DNA of 64,000 nt from Nectonema munidae (taxonomy: Eukaryota; Nematomorpha; Nectonematoida; Nectonematidae), in NCBI GenBank assembly GCA_030549495.1, contig JAUIRK010000757.1, positions 124,001 through 188,000 of the forward strand. The letters are read 5' to 3'. Position numbers and translations under genes: made by a program. This document shows, one piece after another, positions 1-37,579 of this stretch (positions are counted from its first letter, which is position 1; every line of letters starts with the position of its first letter). A model generated the notes under the pieces. It had not been told where the DNA came from and made no database searches. It saw nothing but the letters and a program-made list of their open reading frames with translations.

Positions 1-17
1 TTCGAGTATGTTTAGTC

Positions 18-95
18 CATAGATGGCATAGCGGTAGAATCGTTGGATATTGATCCAGCCATCCTGGTTTCGATTTGCCATCATGACATTACTAT
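18..95 (+). repeat. tRNA-derived SINE-like fragment
   Basis: The stretch resembles a tRNA-like head. An A-box-like TAGCGGTAGAATCG is followed by a B-box-like GGTTTCGATTTGCC. It is related in layout to the fuller SINE copies near 17.6, 28.9, 47.3 and 58.4 kb. I could not fold it into a clean tRNA cloverleaf, so I call it a SINE relic rather than a tRNA gene. Confidence 0.4.
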
Positions 96-1928
96 CTGTC
101 CTGTTATGAGAGATAATATTTTAAAAAAGTATGCTTGTCAACTAATAAAATATTTTAGATGAACATGCCCATTATTCATGGAATATAAAGATTTTAAAGA
201 TAGCGTGTACCACCAAATTAAAATTTCACGCTATTGTTATCAATCTTCATCATAAAATTAATCGTCTCCCTTCTTCGTATCTTCTCATGCTTTTACTTAA
301 TAAGTCTTTTGGACAACACAACTCTAAAAAATCATTTTCTTGAAAATTGATATTGAACATTTCACCCACCAATTTTCGTAACGTATAACTTTCATAGCAG
401 TGTCACACATTAGAACAAGGAAGGCTGGGGAGCCAATTAAAATCGGGCAAAATTTCATTTTCAAGTTCAGGTCATCGACCTCAATTGGAAGTAATTTCGC
501 CAACTTTATCAGATTCTCCCAATGAAATAAGGACGCATGCATATTTTCAAAGAATAACTTTTTTTTACAAAATAAAAGACAATATATATCTTTATATGCA
601 TATCTTTTATACATATCTAGATGTAATATATATTACAAAAACAGTGTAATAAATATAAAAAATCTTTTTCGACATTTTGTTCATTATGTGTCGACATTAT
701 GTCCTTCAACATTTCTCCCAACACTGATACACACATTCTACATACATATTGAGATTAGACATCTATACACTGAAATGTCTAAATCTCAAAAACAGCGGTA
801 TTCCTAAGAATGTTAAAAAATAAATAAAATTTACTTTGAAAATGACTTTTCTTTTAAATGAACTTCTTAAATAGCCCTACAACAAATTGTCTAACTAACT
901 GGCTGACGAATTATCTGCAAAATAATACTTACAAAATAAATAATTATACTTACAAAACCACGCTCCGAATTATTTGTATTCATATATAGTTTGAAAAATT
1001 CTAATTGAGAGGCAGGAAAGGTCATTCTTATTATGAGGAAACTTATATACAGAGTTGTGTAGTAGGAGTTGATGGAGTCGTAATATTATTGCGCCTCCTA
1101 CTTCGATAGGATATATAGTTATATTCACATATGTTAGATTAAAAAGTAAATTCATAGGCCCTCTTCCTTTATTGTGCAACGTTGTAAAAACCCAACATAA
1201 AAATGTTAATCATTTTGGTCTAAGCCTTGTATTTTGCAACCCATAGAAAAGGACTGAAAAATTCAATGAAGTTAACGGATGAACTTTTTTATTTTACCTC
1301 TGTAAAGGAGCAAAACTCAGTTTATGAATGGAAAGTTTTTAGTGAAAATTTTTTAACCAATTTAAATCTTTGGAAAAAAATTATATAGGCTTATGAATCC
1401 TATTGTTTTGTCTAAGAAGATAAAAAGTGTTATAGGCAATAATTGGAAAATCTTTTTGAAGACAATGCAAGAAAGACACTAAACTACAAATGCAAACCAA
1501 TAATTGAAGAAAATGGATCAAACTTTTTGCTTGCAACACAAAGTAGAAATGTCTAAAGTGCACAGGAAATCTTTCAATGCCTATCTAAAATTAACATTCA
1601 CAAACGACCTTGAAATATGGTACATATTCATCACACTTTTTGGAGATTTGCAATAATATTTGAAACAAAAGAGTTGACGTTGCATAATTATAAATTTTTA
1701 AAGTCAAAGTTGCAAAATGGAGTTGGAGTCTTAAAAATTGCAAATAGGGGGAGTCAGAGTCGTAGTCGTCAAATATTTTTCCCACTCCACAAGCCTGCGT
1801 ATTTATGATATCGTTTACACAAAAGGTTACTCGCCATATGTGTGTATGCTACCTGAAGTTTTTTTGGGGCTGATCAAATCTGCGAACATTTAGAGATAAG
1901 ATCTCAATTCTTTTTATATTATTAATAA
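96..1928. other. AT-rich DNA, nothing recognised
   Basis: Only short chance open frames occur on both strands. I see no conserved protein motif, no paired terminal repeats and no RNA gene. It may be intron or 5' flank of the kinase gene that continues at 7426, because the first kinase exons are missing from the window. Confidence 0.5.
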
Positions 1929-2058
1929 CCCTTTCGTGACCAGAAAAATCAGACGATAATTATTAAAAAGCAGAAGATTCATATACAAAACTATTTGAAA
2001 GAGCAGATGAAGGTAAAATTATTTATGTATCATATATGATACACTGGTCACAAAAGGG
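1929..2058 (-). mobile_element. TTAA-type MITE, subfamily C (130 bp)
   Basis: The ends are a terminal inverted repeat CCCTTTCGTGACCAG / CTGGTCACAAAAGGG, with TTAA at 2059-2062 on the right and ATAA on the left. Read from the right end, the order is terminal repeat, perfect 18-bp palindrome TGTATCATATATGATACA starting at element base 16, then three boxes TCATCTGC, TCTTCTGC and TCGTCTGA spaced 33 and 21 bp. The TTAA target and CCC start fit the piggyBac superfamily. No coding capacity. The scaffold is the same as subfamilies A and B, with a different palindrome. Confidence 0.85.
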
Positions 2059-2199
2059 TTAACATTGCTTGGAATCACATGCCTCTACTCTTCCTACTTA
2101 AGGATTAAAAAAATATATACCACATAAGAATTCATGTTAGTTACTCCAAGAACTGAAAAGGAACTCCTATATCCGCTGCTTTATTTAGATGTGTTATGA

Positions 2200-2342
2200 T
2201 TTTTTTCAATATTTCCATTCTTCAAATTATATATACTCTCTCCCTTAAAAACTCTCTTCTTTTTCAGCATTGTTATTATTTTAAGCTCTGACGATTTTTA
2301 TTTCTTGCGACGCTGGTATCCGATGAGTTCTCAAAGGGTTAG
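2200..2342. repeat. Degenerate MITE-like remnant
   Basis: The right edge (CTCAAAGGGTTA) resembles the ends of the TTAA MITE group and an internal CTGACGATTTTTATT resembles one of its boxes. The left end cannot be placed. Probably a worn copy of the same group. Confidence 0.35.
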
Positions 2343-2377
2343 GATTTGTACTTTAAATTAAAAAAAAAAAGATTTAG

Positions 2378-2500
2378 CCCTTTGAGGACCAGTGTGACAC
2401 CCGTGTACCATGAAATGAAAATCATATGCTTTAAGTATATAAAATTTCATTTTAAAAAAAGCTGGCGAGAATTTTTTCAAATTCTGGTCCTCAAAGAGGG
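2378..2500 (+). mobile_element. TTAA-type MITE, subfamily D (about 123 bp)
   Basis: The left end CCCTTTGAGGACCAG pairs with the right end CTGGTCCTCAAAGAGGG; flanks are TTAG and ATAA, so the TTAA target is worn. At element base 16 there is an imperfect palindrome, TGTGACACCCGTGTACCA, at the same offset as in subfamilies A-C. The interior differs from A-C and lacks the 33/21 box spacing. Confidence 0.65.
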
Positions 2501-4441
2501 ATAAAAGCGATAGGAGACGGAGCCGGTATCGAATAAAATGTAGGGCAGCCGGAAAGATTTAAAAATTTAACCTTTTTGATGAATAGTTTGGGACAACATT
2601 GTATCAAAAAATGAAAATCGCATGCTTATCTTCATGCATATCGACATTTATATTATAAATTCGATTAAATGTCTTCAATTTTGCCTATTTTAATCAATTT
2701 TTTATATTGTATAAAAAAAAATTTAACAATTATATATCATTAAAAAATTAAATATTGGAAAAAGTTTAAATAAATTTAAAAATGAAAGTGTTTCTAAACA
2801 AACACTTAGTACTATTAAGATTTTTTAATGTATCAAGAGTTATCCTTCGCAGAGACAAAAAAAATATATAATGGTGTAATATTCATTTTGAATGTGGAAT
2901 GTGGATCACCAGTCAATATAGAACTAATGGTGCAAATCAGTATTCATGTCCAAGAATATCCTTTTCACACACGAAAATAGAATTGCATATCGTTCATTTC
3001 AAATGTATGTGAACCTATCCAAGATGCAACTAATGAAGCGAGTTGCCTATTTCATGAACTTGAAGAAATTCGAAAGAGTATGCGGAAATATTCTTCGCCT
3101 GTGTCAAGAGAGAGTAACTCATTATCATGTGGTTCTTGTTAATACGTTGTTTTGATTGACGCAAAATATTGAAGTAGATGTAGATGAATTTTGCATTATT
3201 ATATTTATCAATCCGCTCCAAGCAAAAAATTTGCGACAATTTTTTAGGGTTTCTTCCGGCTGAAAAATAATTCGTAACTTCTATCGAACTATGAGCAGTG
3301 AAGATGAAATGCTTTGATTCGAATACGAATCGATGCAGGATCATACCCAAAATCCAAACCACCCTGTTTACGACGCCAGGGCTATTTATAAAACTGGAAG
3401 TTGAAAAGAATGAGATCATTATTCATCTTATCAGCGCCATTTTCTGCTATCTAAATTTTTATGCGTAACAAAATGTCCAAAAAACAATTTTTGATCATTT
3501 CTTCGTTTTTGTCTTATCGAATTATTGTAGTCTAAATGTGATTTTTGGCGATAAAATTATTCAAAAGTAAAAATTAGCCGAAATTTTTAACGAATCTCAT
3601 CCAACGCACACTAGATTACGTATTTTCATACGAAAGGATCCTGAAATCAAGAAATTGTCTTTTAGTGCGTGCAAGACTGCATTTATTTTAGACTTCCTCT
3701 GCTTGTACAGGAAGTATTTCGCATAATTGCAATAATATCAAAAGTAGAAGCATCCTGTTCAAAATGCATTTCGATATTAAGTATTGAAAAGGGGAAGATA
3801 ATTTTTTCTAAGCGCATATTCTGTGTGAGTGCTACTAAAAACCCTTGTATGTTTTCTCTTGATGAAGAAGGTTCATTGATTTTTTACGCCAAACTTGAAA
3901 AATCAATCCTTGCAATACGTAGATGTGTAGAGCGAGGGAAGAAGAAAAAACTTTAATCATAAATTGCATTGTGATTATCGAATTTTAAATACCAACTTAT
4001 CACGTGTTTGTACACACTTCTACTCAGATTTGTGTTATATAAAGTATGCAGATATACATACATATTTTTATTTTAGATGGCGAATCTTTTTGTAGTTTTG
4101 TGTGTTGAAATAAATCTGAATTTATGTGCATATTCGCGTATTATTTTGAGATTTTACATGAAAAATACTTTTTTATCATTACGTCCTCCCACACACATCA
4201 TTATAAGCAAACAGAGTTGGAGTGGTGCGACATCTCCAACTTCCAATACTATTCGCATATAGTTTGAAAACTATCCTTGCACTAGAGCAATGCTTGCCAA
4301 CCTTTTTCGAAGTAATCTTCCTAAAATGCAATTTTGCAATTATCAATTACCCCAATGGAGATATACCTGGCAATATCCGATGTTTTCTTTTTTCTCAATC
4401 ACATATGATGAACTGCACATGTCATATATTGGCTGTATATA
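2501..4441. other. AT-rich DNA with a weak SINE trace
   Basis: No gene is recognised. A stretch at about 2570-2645 begins TTAACCTTTTTGATGAATAG and may be another worn MITE end. Around 3272-3400 the minus strand carries CTCATAGTTCGATAG and GCATCGATTCG, which recall the SINE body; the match is weak. Open frames here show no family motif. Confidence 0.45.
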
Positions 4442-4445
4442 TTAA

Positions 4446-4575
4446 GCCATTTACGACCAATGTTCCTATTTTGGAACATAAGTAATTTCATCTTCGTCTG
4501 CTTTTTTCAATGACTTTGAATATAAATCGTCTGCGTTTTTTTACATTTCGTCTGCTTTGCTTGGCCTTAAATGGG
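4446..4575 (+). mobile_element. TTAA-type MITE, subfamily A, copy 1
   Basis: 130 bp flanked by TTAA at 4442-4445 and 4576-4579. The left terminal repeat GCCATTTACGACCAA pairs with TTGGCCTTAAATGGG. The palindrome TGTTCC-tatttt-GGAACA starts at element base 16. Boxes TCGTCTGC, TCGTCTGC, TCGTCTGC follow at 33- and 21-bp spacing. Non-coding and presumably mobilised by a piggyBac-type transposase supplied elsewhere. Confidence 0.9.
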
Positions 4576-4639
4576 TTAAGGAACTAACAACATCATAAAT
4601 GCAACGCACATTTTATGCTTGCTCTGGTTCTCCATTGTG

Positions 4640-5790
4640 AGGCTTAAACTTACATCGCCTTTACAATTTTTTCTATACTGCGTTGATGACTGAATAGCCT
4701 AATCGGGCTACGTTTCTTGGTGTTCATGCCTAGGGCAGTTCTAAAAGCTTGATCACAGTAAATGTAAGTGACAGAAAATCCAATTTGAATTTGTAATGTT
4801 AGAAAGGGTGTTGGTATATTTTTTATACAAGAGATCTGGAAATTGCTTAGACCAACCTTGGCCTCAAACATTATTTTGCATGCATTATTTGTCATGATTG
4901 ATAAATTCTTCTTTTGTTCTACAATTCTCATCACGAATGATATCTTCACTCACATAAAAGGATTTTTATCCATTCACTGTTGGTATTATTGAAATCTAGA
5001 AAGTACTTCAGTATGCTTTCTAAGAAGCCTGTCAGGTCATCTCTAATGTCTGTCCTGATGTGCTATTATCTTCAGAATTCAGCTTATCAAGGGAGTCAAT
5101 CATCCAAAGCAGGAAATTGTGCAAAACTCCCCTTCTAATACGTTTAACCCATAGTTGCAGTTTGACACAAAAGGAAGCGATGTTTACCCGAAGTTTTAGT
5201 ATTTTGTTCTGTCTTCCTTGAAGTTTTAAGTTCTATGTATTTATCTCTCCAAAGATATCCGCTTGAGAGCACATGCGTGTGAATGATCATTCATCTTCAA
5301 ACAGATTAACGAGGGACGATCCTTTCTCTTTTAGAAATATATGAAGTGATTCAGGGAGCTCATCAACACGAACAAGGACTTTCTCGCTTGACTACCATCG
5401 AAGTTTAGTAGGTTACGATAAATTTTCATAACTAGCTCCCATTTCTTCAAACATCTCTTTGTATGCCACTGTTCAAACATTTTGATTTGACGAGGTTTAC
5501 AATCTTGATCATGTCATACAGAACAACGTTGATTGACTCGGGCTTCCTGCGTAAAGCCATCGTATAACGACGAAAGATCCAGTACACAAACTCGATATCT
5601 TTTTTTTTCTTCTTTCAACAAGCCATGAAATCATTTGCACTACTGGCTCATCATGCTTGGATCTGCACCAACTGATAGTTGGGAAACCTTGCTCCAATCT
5701 AGACCTGCCTTTCTCAGGAACTCATCCAAAGTTTTAAAGATAATCGTTACCTTTTGTAGTTGTCAGCAATTCACCGCATAGTCACACATT
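4640..5790 (-). pseudogene. hAT transposase relic, ZBED5/FAM200-like
   Basis: Minus-strand pieces match the hAT family that gave rise to ZBED5 and FAM200. One stretch reads GLDWSKVSQLSVGADPSMM at about 5640-5730 and another reads WIFRRYTMALRRKP then VVLYDMIKIVNLVKSKCLNS at about 5460-5590. In intact relatives these correspond to the D-containing 'DGAPSM' block and the KIVN...LNSR block. Further down, down to about 4650, fragments such as DLTGFLESILKYF and LSNFQI keep the family's order. Stops and frame changes break it throughout, so it encodes no working transposase. Terminal repeats were not found. Confidence 0.65.
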
Positions 5791-5954
5791 CTCCTTGATA
5801 TTACTTTCTTGAACTTATCTATGAACTTCATCAAATTTCAAGAAAATATAATATCAATTATAAGACTAATAATAGTAACAATAATAATTTCTATGCCAAT
5901 ATCTATATATCTAAACAAATCGTTTACTATTCTCACACAGTTTCTTCAGTTTAA

Positions 5955-6084
5955 CCCATTTACGACCAATGTTCCTATTTTGGAACATAAGTAATTTCAT
6001 CTTCGTCTGCTTTTTTGAATGAATTTGAATATAAATCGTCTGCGTTTTTTTAAATATCGTCTGCTTTGCTTGGTCTTAAATGGG
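5955..6084 (+). mobile_element. TTAA-type MITE, subfamily A, copy 2
   Basis: 130 bp between perfect TTAA repeats at 5951-5954 and 6085-6088. It is nearly identical to copy 1 (4446-4575) with a few point changes, so the two are young relative to the relics around them. Same palindrome TGTTCC-tatttt-GGAACA and same three boxes. Confidence 0.92.
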
Positions 6085-6088
6085 TTAA

Positions 6089-7425
6089 ATCTCGCTGACT
6101 ACTCTATAGGATGAAGTTACTATGAAGCAATGAAACAAAATTGATAAATAGAACAAACAATTCATTTGAATATACAATCGTAAAGAAGCTTTCGATAGTG
6201 TTCTTTCTACTATATATATAACTACCTCTTCTCACAGAGAACGCCCATTACCCCAAAAATATGGAAACATTACTCCACTGCGGTAATTTAGCCCTTGTTT
6301 GGGAAACGCTGCATTAAAGGGTCGCACCAAAAAAACAAGAAAGAAGTTATTAGTAAAGAGTGATTTCATGCTTGTACGATAAAAGAATCATGTTATTGAA
6401 CTGATACAGTCCATCTTTTCATCATACGGTCTTTCCAATGAATGATTTATTGGACTCAATCAAAACATATAACAGCAAGAATATCAAAACTTTATTTATT
6501 TTTAGCGATTATTTGATATTTAAATGTTTTTTACTTACTTGAATATGGGGGGGGGGGTGTAATTAACTTAACTTGCTCAAGAAAACTTGGGACTAAAAAA
6601 TTGGAATGGAAATTTTTGTTTCTGCAAAAAACCAGTAAAAAGATAAACAACTGAAATTATAACTCAATTTTTAATTTTAGGACTTAGACACTCTATAATC
6701 CTACCTACAGGCCGTCGATAAGGTTCCCCATATGAAAAAGATTTGGAAACACTCGCTTATTACATAATCGAAGTGTTTCCAGGCGTAAATAGCACTGTGT
6801 TATATTTGTGAGGAAAAAGACAGAACACTTCTCATTTAAATGCGAAATAAATATAGGTGCAAAGCTTTTAAATTCGATAAGATTTATTTTCTTGTTAAAA
6901 TTTCGCTTTTTTCTTTGTTTCTGTTCTTATATCATATTTAAATGTAAGCTACTCTGTAGATGAAAAGAGGTACCTATTTCTACTGTTAGGTCAATTATAT
7001 TGAGTTTGGATCAATAACTTCAATGTTTTATTTGCAAATTTGAAACACGTCTTATTTCAGTCAACAAAAGAGTTGACTATTGAATTTAATGGAAGAAATT
7101 TACGTACCTACTAACTACGGGCAGTGCACTATTGATGGCGGTATATGCACAAGGCGACACTCCTTGTTTGCAGCAAAAATAAACATATATAGTTTGGAAA
7201 AAAGGCATTCACATGCATATATGTCCCTAAAGACTTTAAAATGGCGTACTTGCGTATTCTGACAGTTGTCCTTGATTTTGTTTGAATATTGTTTTTAAAA
7301 TAAATTTAAAGTTCTGATTACAAGTGGCTGTTATTTCCACTTGTATTTAAGTGAATTATACTTTTTGCATAAATCACTTTATTTGTAGTTTAGTTAATGA
7401 AACATTTTTTTAATTTCTTTTTCAG
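6089..7425. other. Non-coding, probable kinase intron
   Basis: No gene recognised. An 11-base G run lies at about 6547-6557. The stretch ends in the pyrimidine tract and CAG acceptor of the first kinase exon visible here. The earlier exons, encoding the glycine loop and VAIK lysine region, were looked for and not found, so they probably lie before base 1. Confidence 0.5.
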
Positions 7426-31576
<24,151 letters not shown>

Positions 31577-34500
31577 ATGGGATCAGTTGTAAATACACAC
31601 TCCTGCATCCTCTCCCATTATCCTGCTTTTTCTTTACGCTAGAATTTCTTATCTAAATTAGTTTTACTGCGGAAGCCACTTTTTGTCGTTAGCGCGAATT
31701 CCTCGTGTTCTTGGAGCAATCTCGTGCCAAATAGCACATGCATACTGCACTTTCAAAGAAGCCTCCTTCTTTTGTGTGTTCGCATCAATAATCTCTGTAT
31801 CATACTGTAACACTCTAGCAAGGAAACTAACCTCCTATATTTTATTTGCATGTTTTATGCACGCATCTCAGCATACCTTGTCTTTTTTGCAAGAAGAAGT
31901 TCTGTATGTCAGATATTACATGTCTACTTTTTGGCATACATGTGAGCACCCTTTCCCTCGATAAATTATACCCTTGTTTTTTAATTCTTATCATCTGCGA
32001 TAACTCTTTTTACTCCGCATGCCTGTGAATGCTCTTACTATTTTTTGTAAAACTTTCACACTGGCCTTGTTAGTGTTGGTCACATGGAGTAATCATGAAT
32101 GGAGCACTATCACTTTGTTTTTCATGACTACATAGAATTCCCTCACAATTTTATATAATCCTTGTCTTTTGAAGAATTTTGATATCCTACCACAATACTC
32201 TAATATCAAGTGTATTCACTATGTACCTTTAATGTTATTTATGAGTATGGACATACATATATATTTATATCTACATGTAATATATAACTTATATAGATTG
32301 TTTTAAAGGAGTATATATATATGTATATGTATGTATGTTTGTGTATATATAAACTTTCAAATAAGTGTGAAATAAAAGCTTTTAAATGTGTATTTTATTT
32401 ACCCTAATGCTAAGTGAACCAATTTCCTATCGTAATTGGTAGAATCTTCTTTATTTCAAAAAATTAATTCCACGTCATCATCAACATAGCTCTGATTGCA
32501 TTTTAGATTTTACATGTGCTTGTTATTTAAGTATTTAAATTTTTGACAAAAAAAATCGGTATATCATCTATCCATGCATATATTTATCAATATATGTATT
32601 CGTTATTATCTCTACTGTATCTTTCGCACGAGTTTAAGAAATGTTTTCTTTTGAGGCTGCGTATATATATACACACACATATATATTATAACACTTTCCT
32701 AAGCAATGTGCTAAAATTAATATTTGTAATTTGCATCAATAAATGCCTATATTTTTAAAATCATACTTTTTAGCATCCATTTTTATGGCACAAAACAAGC
32801 ATCAAAACCTTGACGCCATAATTTAATAAAATATTTTTGTTAATCCTCTTGCATTGAGGATTTGGAACAGTTGGTAATCCGTAACGCTAAATATGCTATA
32901 CTCTTCTATCTAAATGAAGAGGTTTCATGTCGTAATTCTAAAAATGATCTCTTTGTATATCTTTAGGAAAAAGGAATCTGTGTTTAGTGTTCTAAGGTCA
33001 AAAATATCTCCGTATCCTAAAGACCTTACAGAAAAACTTGGATTAGATAGAGCATTCTCGCTATGACATTGTCTGACGTTTTTCTAGCTCTTCTGCGTTT
33101 TATGAATTTAAAATGACGGAATGTCACGTCGCATTTTTCTTTTAATTACTTTAATATCATGAAAAAATATTCGAATTTCTATAACGAAAAAAGGTTTCAA
33201 AGTCATTGGAATGTTATTGGTGCAATATTTGATAAAATTACCATTCAATTCCAAAAGTAGTTTGAGGATTTTATTTTTTTTTTAAAGAAACAAATTTAAC
33301 TATTTCATCATAAAAAAGATCACTCTTAAGGTCACAGACAAGAGATCAAAGAAACACAGGTGTTGAAAGATTTTTCTCAACCTCATTGCCAACCGGGGTC
33401 ATATCAAATAAGTTGCTTAGGTGCGCTGAATACTTTCTACTGAGATACTTTGCCTCAAACTGTTTGTACAGGGAATAATGCAAGAAGTGTAAAAGGTTTG
33501 ATGCGTGTGTATTCATTTACGTTAATATAACTTTCGTTTACTGTAATCCAGAGGTGGGCAAACTACGTGGCGCATGCGGCACTCCAAAGGTTTTATGCGG
33601 ATTGCTGAAATAGTTATTTGATAAGCCCGCTTGACCGTATAAGGCCTGAGTGGCCTTGTAATGTTTTGACTCAAAGAATTTGATGAAAATATTGGAACTA
33701 TCAGTATACTCCTTCAATATTTATAACGTTAAAAGTAAGAAATTGAAACGATTTTCAACACAAAGGATAAAAATCCAAAATTTAACATAAAATTCTAAAC
33801 TTTTTCATAATGTATTTTCCTTTTTGAAATTTTTTGCCAAAAATGAAAAATAAGATTAGTTTTTCCATAGTGATTACTCTTTTAATATTGGTTAGATATG
33901 TTTGCTAGTGAGTATGTTAAGACTTAAGAGTCACTGTTTCAGTATCCTAAGATTTTGAACTGAATCCGCTAGAAAATTCTTTGCTTAAATTTTAACGCAA
34001 GAGGGTTTTGGTAATAAAAAAGATTTAGGATGTTCATATATATATATAACTCGATATCAAAATACGCAATACAATGCTTGATAAACACGACAACGTTTTC
34101 ACAAATTTGAAGGCATAAGTCGTATGATCATCTCATAATTTCATGAAGAAATGATTGCAACGAAGTGCTTATAAAATGTTCACATTGTCACCGTTTCTCT
34201 CTATTCTAGTTGTCCATTTTTTCAATGATTGGAACGAATGCGATGTAAAATAAAAGTAAAGAAAGTGTTGATGAGACGGCATGAAAAAATGTTGAAGGAT
34301 ATAACAGGAAAATAAGCAAAACTTTTTATTCAAACAAGTTGAAAACTTTATATCCAGAAATAAAGTAGATATATACTGTTACCTTGAACTAAGATAAAAA
34401 GATATTTTTATACAAAAGTTTTTTTGAAGTTTTCAGTTTTCTAAATTTAGCTTTAAAAAAACACGTGAAAAATTCAAAAAAAAGTATGCGTCATTGTAAC

Positions 34501-35462
34501 AATTTTAACAAAGAAAATGTTGCTTATAATAATTTTTTACATAGAAAATAACTGAATTGCCCAGTTGACAACTTGCTTTTTTGGTAGGTGAGACAAGCGT
34601 ACCCAGGTGGTCTCCACTAATTTTCTACGATTTCATAATTAATCTTCTTTTATTTTGGAGGTTTTTGATTTGGACTTTTTCTTTCTAAAAGGTAATTGTG
34701 AAACAATTGTTATTCTACGAATTTTATCACTACTTCAAAGATATGTACGTATTAGTTGATGATTGCATTTTAACTCATCTTCTAAAATACAGTAAGGCAG
34801 AGATGAATTTTAACCAGAGATGTTATGCCCCGAAACCATCTGCCAGTGTTAGATTTTTTTTAATTTTATTTATCTACACCCGATTTGGCGTTGTCGTACA
34901 TAATTATTGGTTTCTTATGAGTTCCTTGTTTAGTGAGTGCATTAAATTACAAGTTGGCACCCGTTTTTTTTCTTAAAGAACCCGGCGTCCATTATAATTC
35001 AACGTTTCCTAAAAATTGAAATTCATATGCATGTCCATTTACATAACTAAACATATATACACCGAACAAGAGGTAAATTAGCATTTTGAACTAATTTTTT
35101 TGACAATTTCAACCACACGTTTATGTTCTATTTTAGTTATAATTATTTCGGGTACCAAAGCATATAATATCGAGAATCATTCATGTGATACATTTTAATA
35201 CCCTAGATTCTTTGTTTTAAAGTACCAAAACGTTCACTCAATATACTCACATGCATTATATTAAATTTTCAACAAAAGTGGCATATCAGAGAGGCTTTAA
35301 GTAAATGCATACTCATCGAAACGAATAAATCTCATTTTGAACTCTATATGATTCCTTCCAATAACAGTTTTCAAAAAAGAAGCTCTCTTCCTACTATAGA
35401 GATATTATCCAATGAAATACTTTGATAAAAAATTAAAATGTTGGCAATCAGTTCCTCTGCGC
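31577..35462. other. MARK 3' UTR and intergenic DNA
   Basis: The first 800 bp are probably 3' UTR. TA and GTAT microsatellite DNA lies at about 32258-32350 and again near 32660-32690. A lone hAT-type left end, CAGAGGTGGGCAAACTACG, occurs at 33549 without a partner. No further gene recognised. Confidence 0.7.
32371..32376 (+). terminator. Candidate MARK poly(A) signal
   Basis: AATAAA, 795 bp after the stop codon, following the TA-rich repeat. Chosen as the first clear hexamer downstream; other AT-rich variants are possible. Confidence 0.4.
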
Positions 35463-37579
35463 TAGTGGTTTTCAATTCTAGCCCGATTTAATAAAGGCAA
35501 AATACCAGTACATTTTTGTTAACGATAATGAGTTCAAAAACTTCGACCTTGATAATTGTTTTTTGTGGAAAATTATTTCAAACCTAATTAAAAATGTTAA
35601 TATATATTTGCGCATCCAGACTTTTTTTCTATGATAAGTTTTCGAATATTATGAACGAAAGTTAATAAAGCACAAAAACAAAGAGGTCATGATTAAAGTA
35701 GATGCCTGTTTAGGCTTTTTAGTCTAAACAGCACTAAGAAAATAACAGACTTTTGCTTGCCTATGTAACAAACACCCGATGAACAACCTTGCTGTACTGA
35801 AGCCTCAGATAATGGCGAAGACTTGGAAGAAGCTAATGCCAGCAGATCTACCCAAATTACCGTAAATGCTATGGGTTCTGCGTCAAATGAAGGGACCAAC
35901 GTGTTGTTTTCAAACGATGTAGCACCGTGGATAATCACAGAAGGTTTGCAACACATTGACGGTGACTTCACTGCTACAGAGATGGTTTGCCAGGGAGAAT
36001 CTTTCAAGAGACGTTGTATAACATCTTTATTCTTTCGTGAACAGTTAAATGGAGAGAAAGCCATGAGAAATTGGCTTTGTTATTCACCAACTATCAGCAA
36101 GTTATTTGCAAAACCAGCAACAAATGAAGCTTCATGCTTGGCTACAACTCGATATGATGATTGGAAGCACGTGTCAAGAGAACAGGTCAGTACGAATCTG
36201 ATACTCAGTTTTTGGCGCAGTTCTACAAAGAGTTGTTAGCGTGATCAAAATGCTCGCCTCTCGACGTCAACCCTTTCGTGGAAGTGACGAGAGATAGTTT
36301 GTTCGGTGCATGACGGAAACTACATTGGATGTTTAGAGTGGATAGCTGAATGCCATCCATTCCTTTCGGAACATATCAAGCAGCGAGCCAACAAAGGAAC
36401 TGGTCACACGTCATACTTGTCATCCACGATATGTGATGGATTCATTACACTAATGGGCAATGAAGTACAAGAATTAATTATTACAGAAATGAGGAAGTAA
36501 TACGCAAAACCAATAGTCATGCAGAATATATACCATGCTCTGCGCATTCGCTGAACCTCGTGGCTCAAAGTGTTACCTGTTGTGCTGAGGACGTTTTTTT
36601 TAATTTTGTACATAAATTGTATGTCTTCTCCTCAGCTTCAACGCATCGATGCAATCTTCTCATGGCAAGTTCGAAGCCTCTGGATATACAAACATTTAAA
36701 AGACTCTCAGATACACGATGGTCTGCTCATCATGATGCATTATTGTATGCACTTAAAAAGGATACTTATTTATCAAGGCTGTTCTGGTGAGTATGTCTAA
36801 AGATGTAACCAAAAAGCCAGAAGCACGTTTGAAGGCATCAAAGCATAAACTTTAAAGAAGGATCAATTGCATAAAGATATGCTTGCCAGATTTCATGATG
36901 TTATAGCGCTAAAAATAACAGAGTGGATAGTTAATCCATTTTTAGATGTCGAATACGGGGAAGAGGGAGCGATAGAGGAACAACTGATCTCCATTCAAAA
37001 TGATTTTGAGCTGAAAACAAAGTTCAAAAAATTTTTGGTTACAGAAAAATTGCTGACCCTTATCCTGATGTCTGGAGTAAAATTAAAGTATATTTAATCG
37101 CTTTTCCCACGTCATATTTAGTCGAAAAGGCTTCAGTTCCGTTGCGTTTCTCCTTTCAAAGCAAAGAAGTAGACTACAGATTACTGAACGTGTTGATTTG
37201 CGATTTTTTCTAACTAATATGCAAGCAGATATTGATTTGCTTATACGTCAACACCAAGCTCATCCATCTCACTGATCTTTTTACTCAATTCACTTCCAAA
37301 TTATTAATGAATAACAAATTTTTTCTATGCAGGGTATTAAATATTGAATATATTTTGTCTTACTTTCTCACACAATACTTGAAGAATGTCTTATTATTAC
37401 ACTAATCATTTTATTTCTGTACAAAAATTTATTTGTTTCTCTTGAAAATCTGTTTAAAATTCTAATCACGTTAAAATTTCCAAATTTATCGCTTTTCATG
37501 AACAATCAGAAGTAGGGGGCGTTAAAAAATTTTGTGTTGATTAGGGGGGGCGTTGAGCCAAAAAGTTTGAGAACCACTG
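35463..37579 (+). mobile_element. Decayed hAT element, ZMYM1-like
   Basis: Left end TAGTGGTTTTCAATTCTAG pairs with the right end GTTTGAGAACCACTG, and the right side has the subterminal GGGGGGGCGTTGAGCC typical of this hAT type. Inside, plus-strand fragments match ZMYM1-like hAT proteins. A TTF-type piece reads QLNGEKAMRNWLCYSPTISK (about 36045-36105) with DDWKHVSREQ, and a later piece reads LNLVAQSVTCCAEDVFFNFV and KRLSDTRWSAHHDALLYALK (about 36550-36755). Stops and frame changes separate the pieces and part of the catalytic region is missing. No matching 8-bp flank was found, consistent with age. Confidence 0.7.

Noticed and set aside
1-7425. Upstream MARK exons with glycine loop and VAIK lysine
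   Set aside because: Searched by eye for GxGxFAxV and VAIKI coding; none found, so they are likely beyond the left edge.
33549-33600. hAT-type left end CAGAGGTGGGCAAACTACG
   Set aside because: Listed only inside the intergenic entry because no right end could be paired with it.
35693-36064. 123-codon minus-strand frame
   Set aside because: Opposite a recognisable hAT transposase fragment; no motif of its own.
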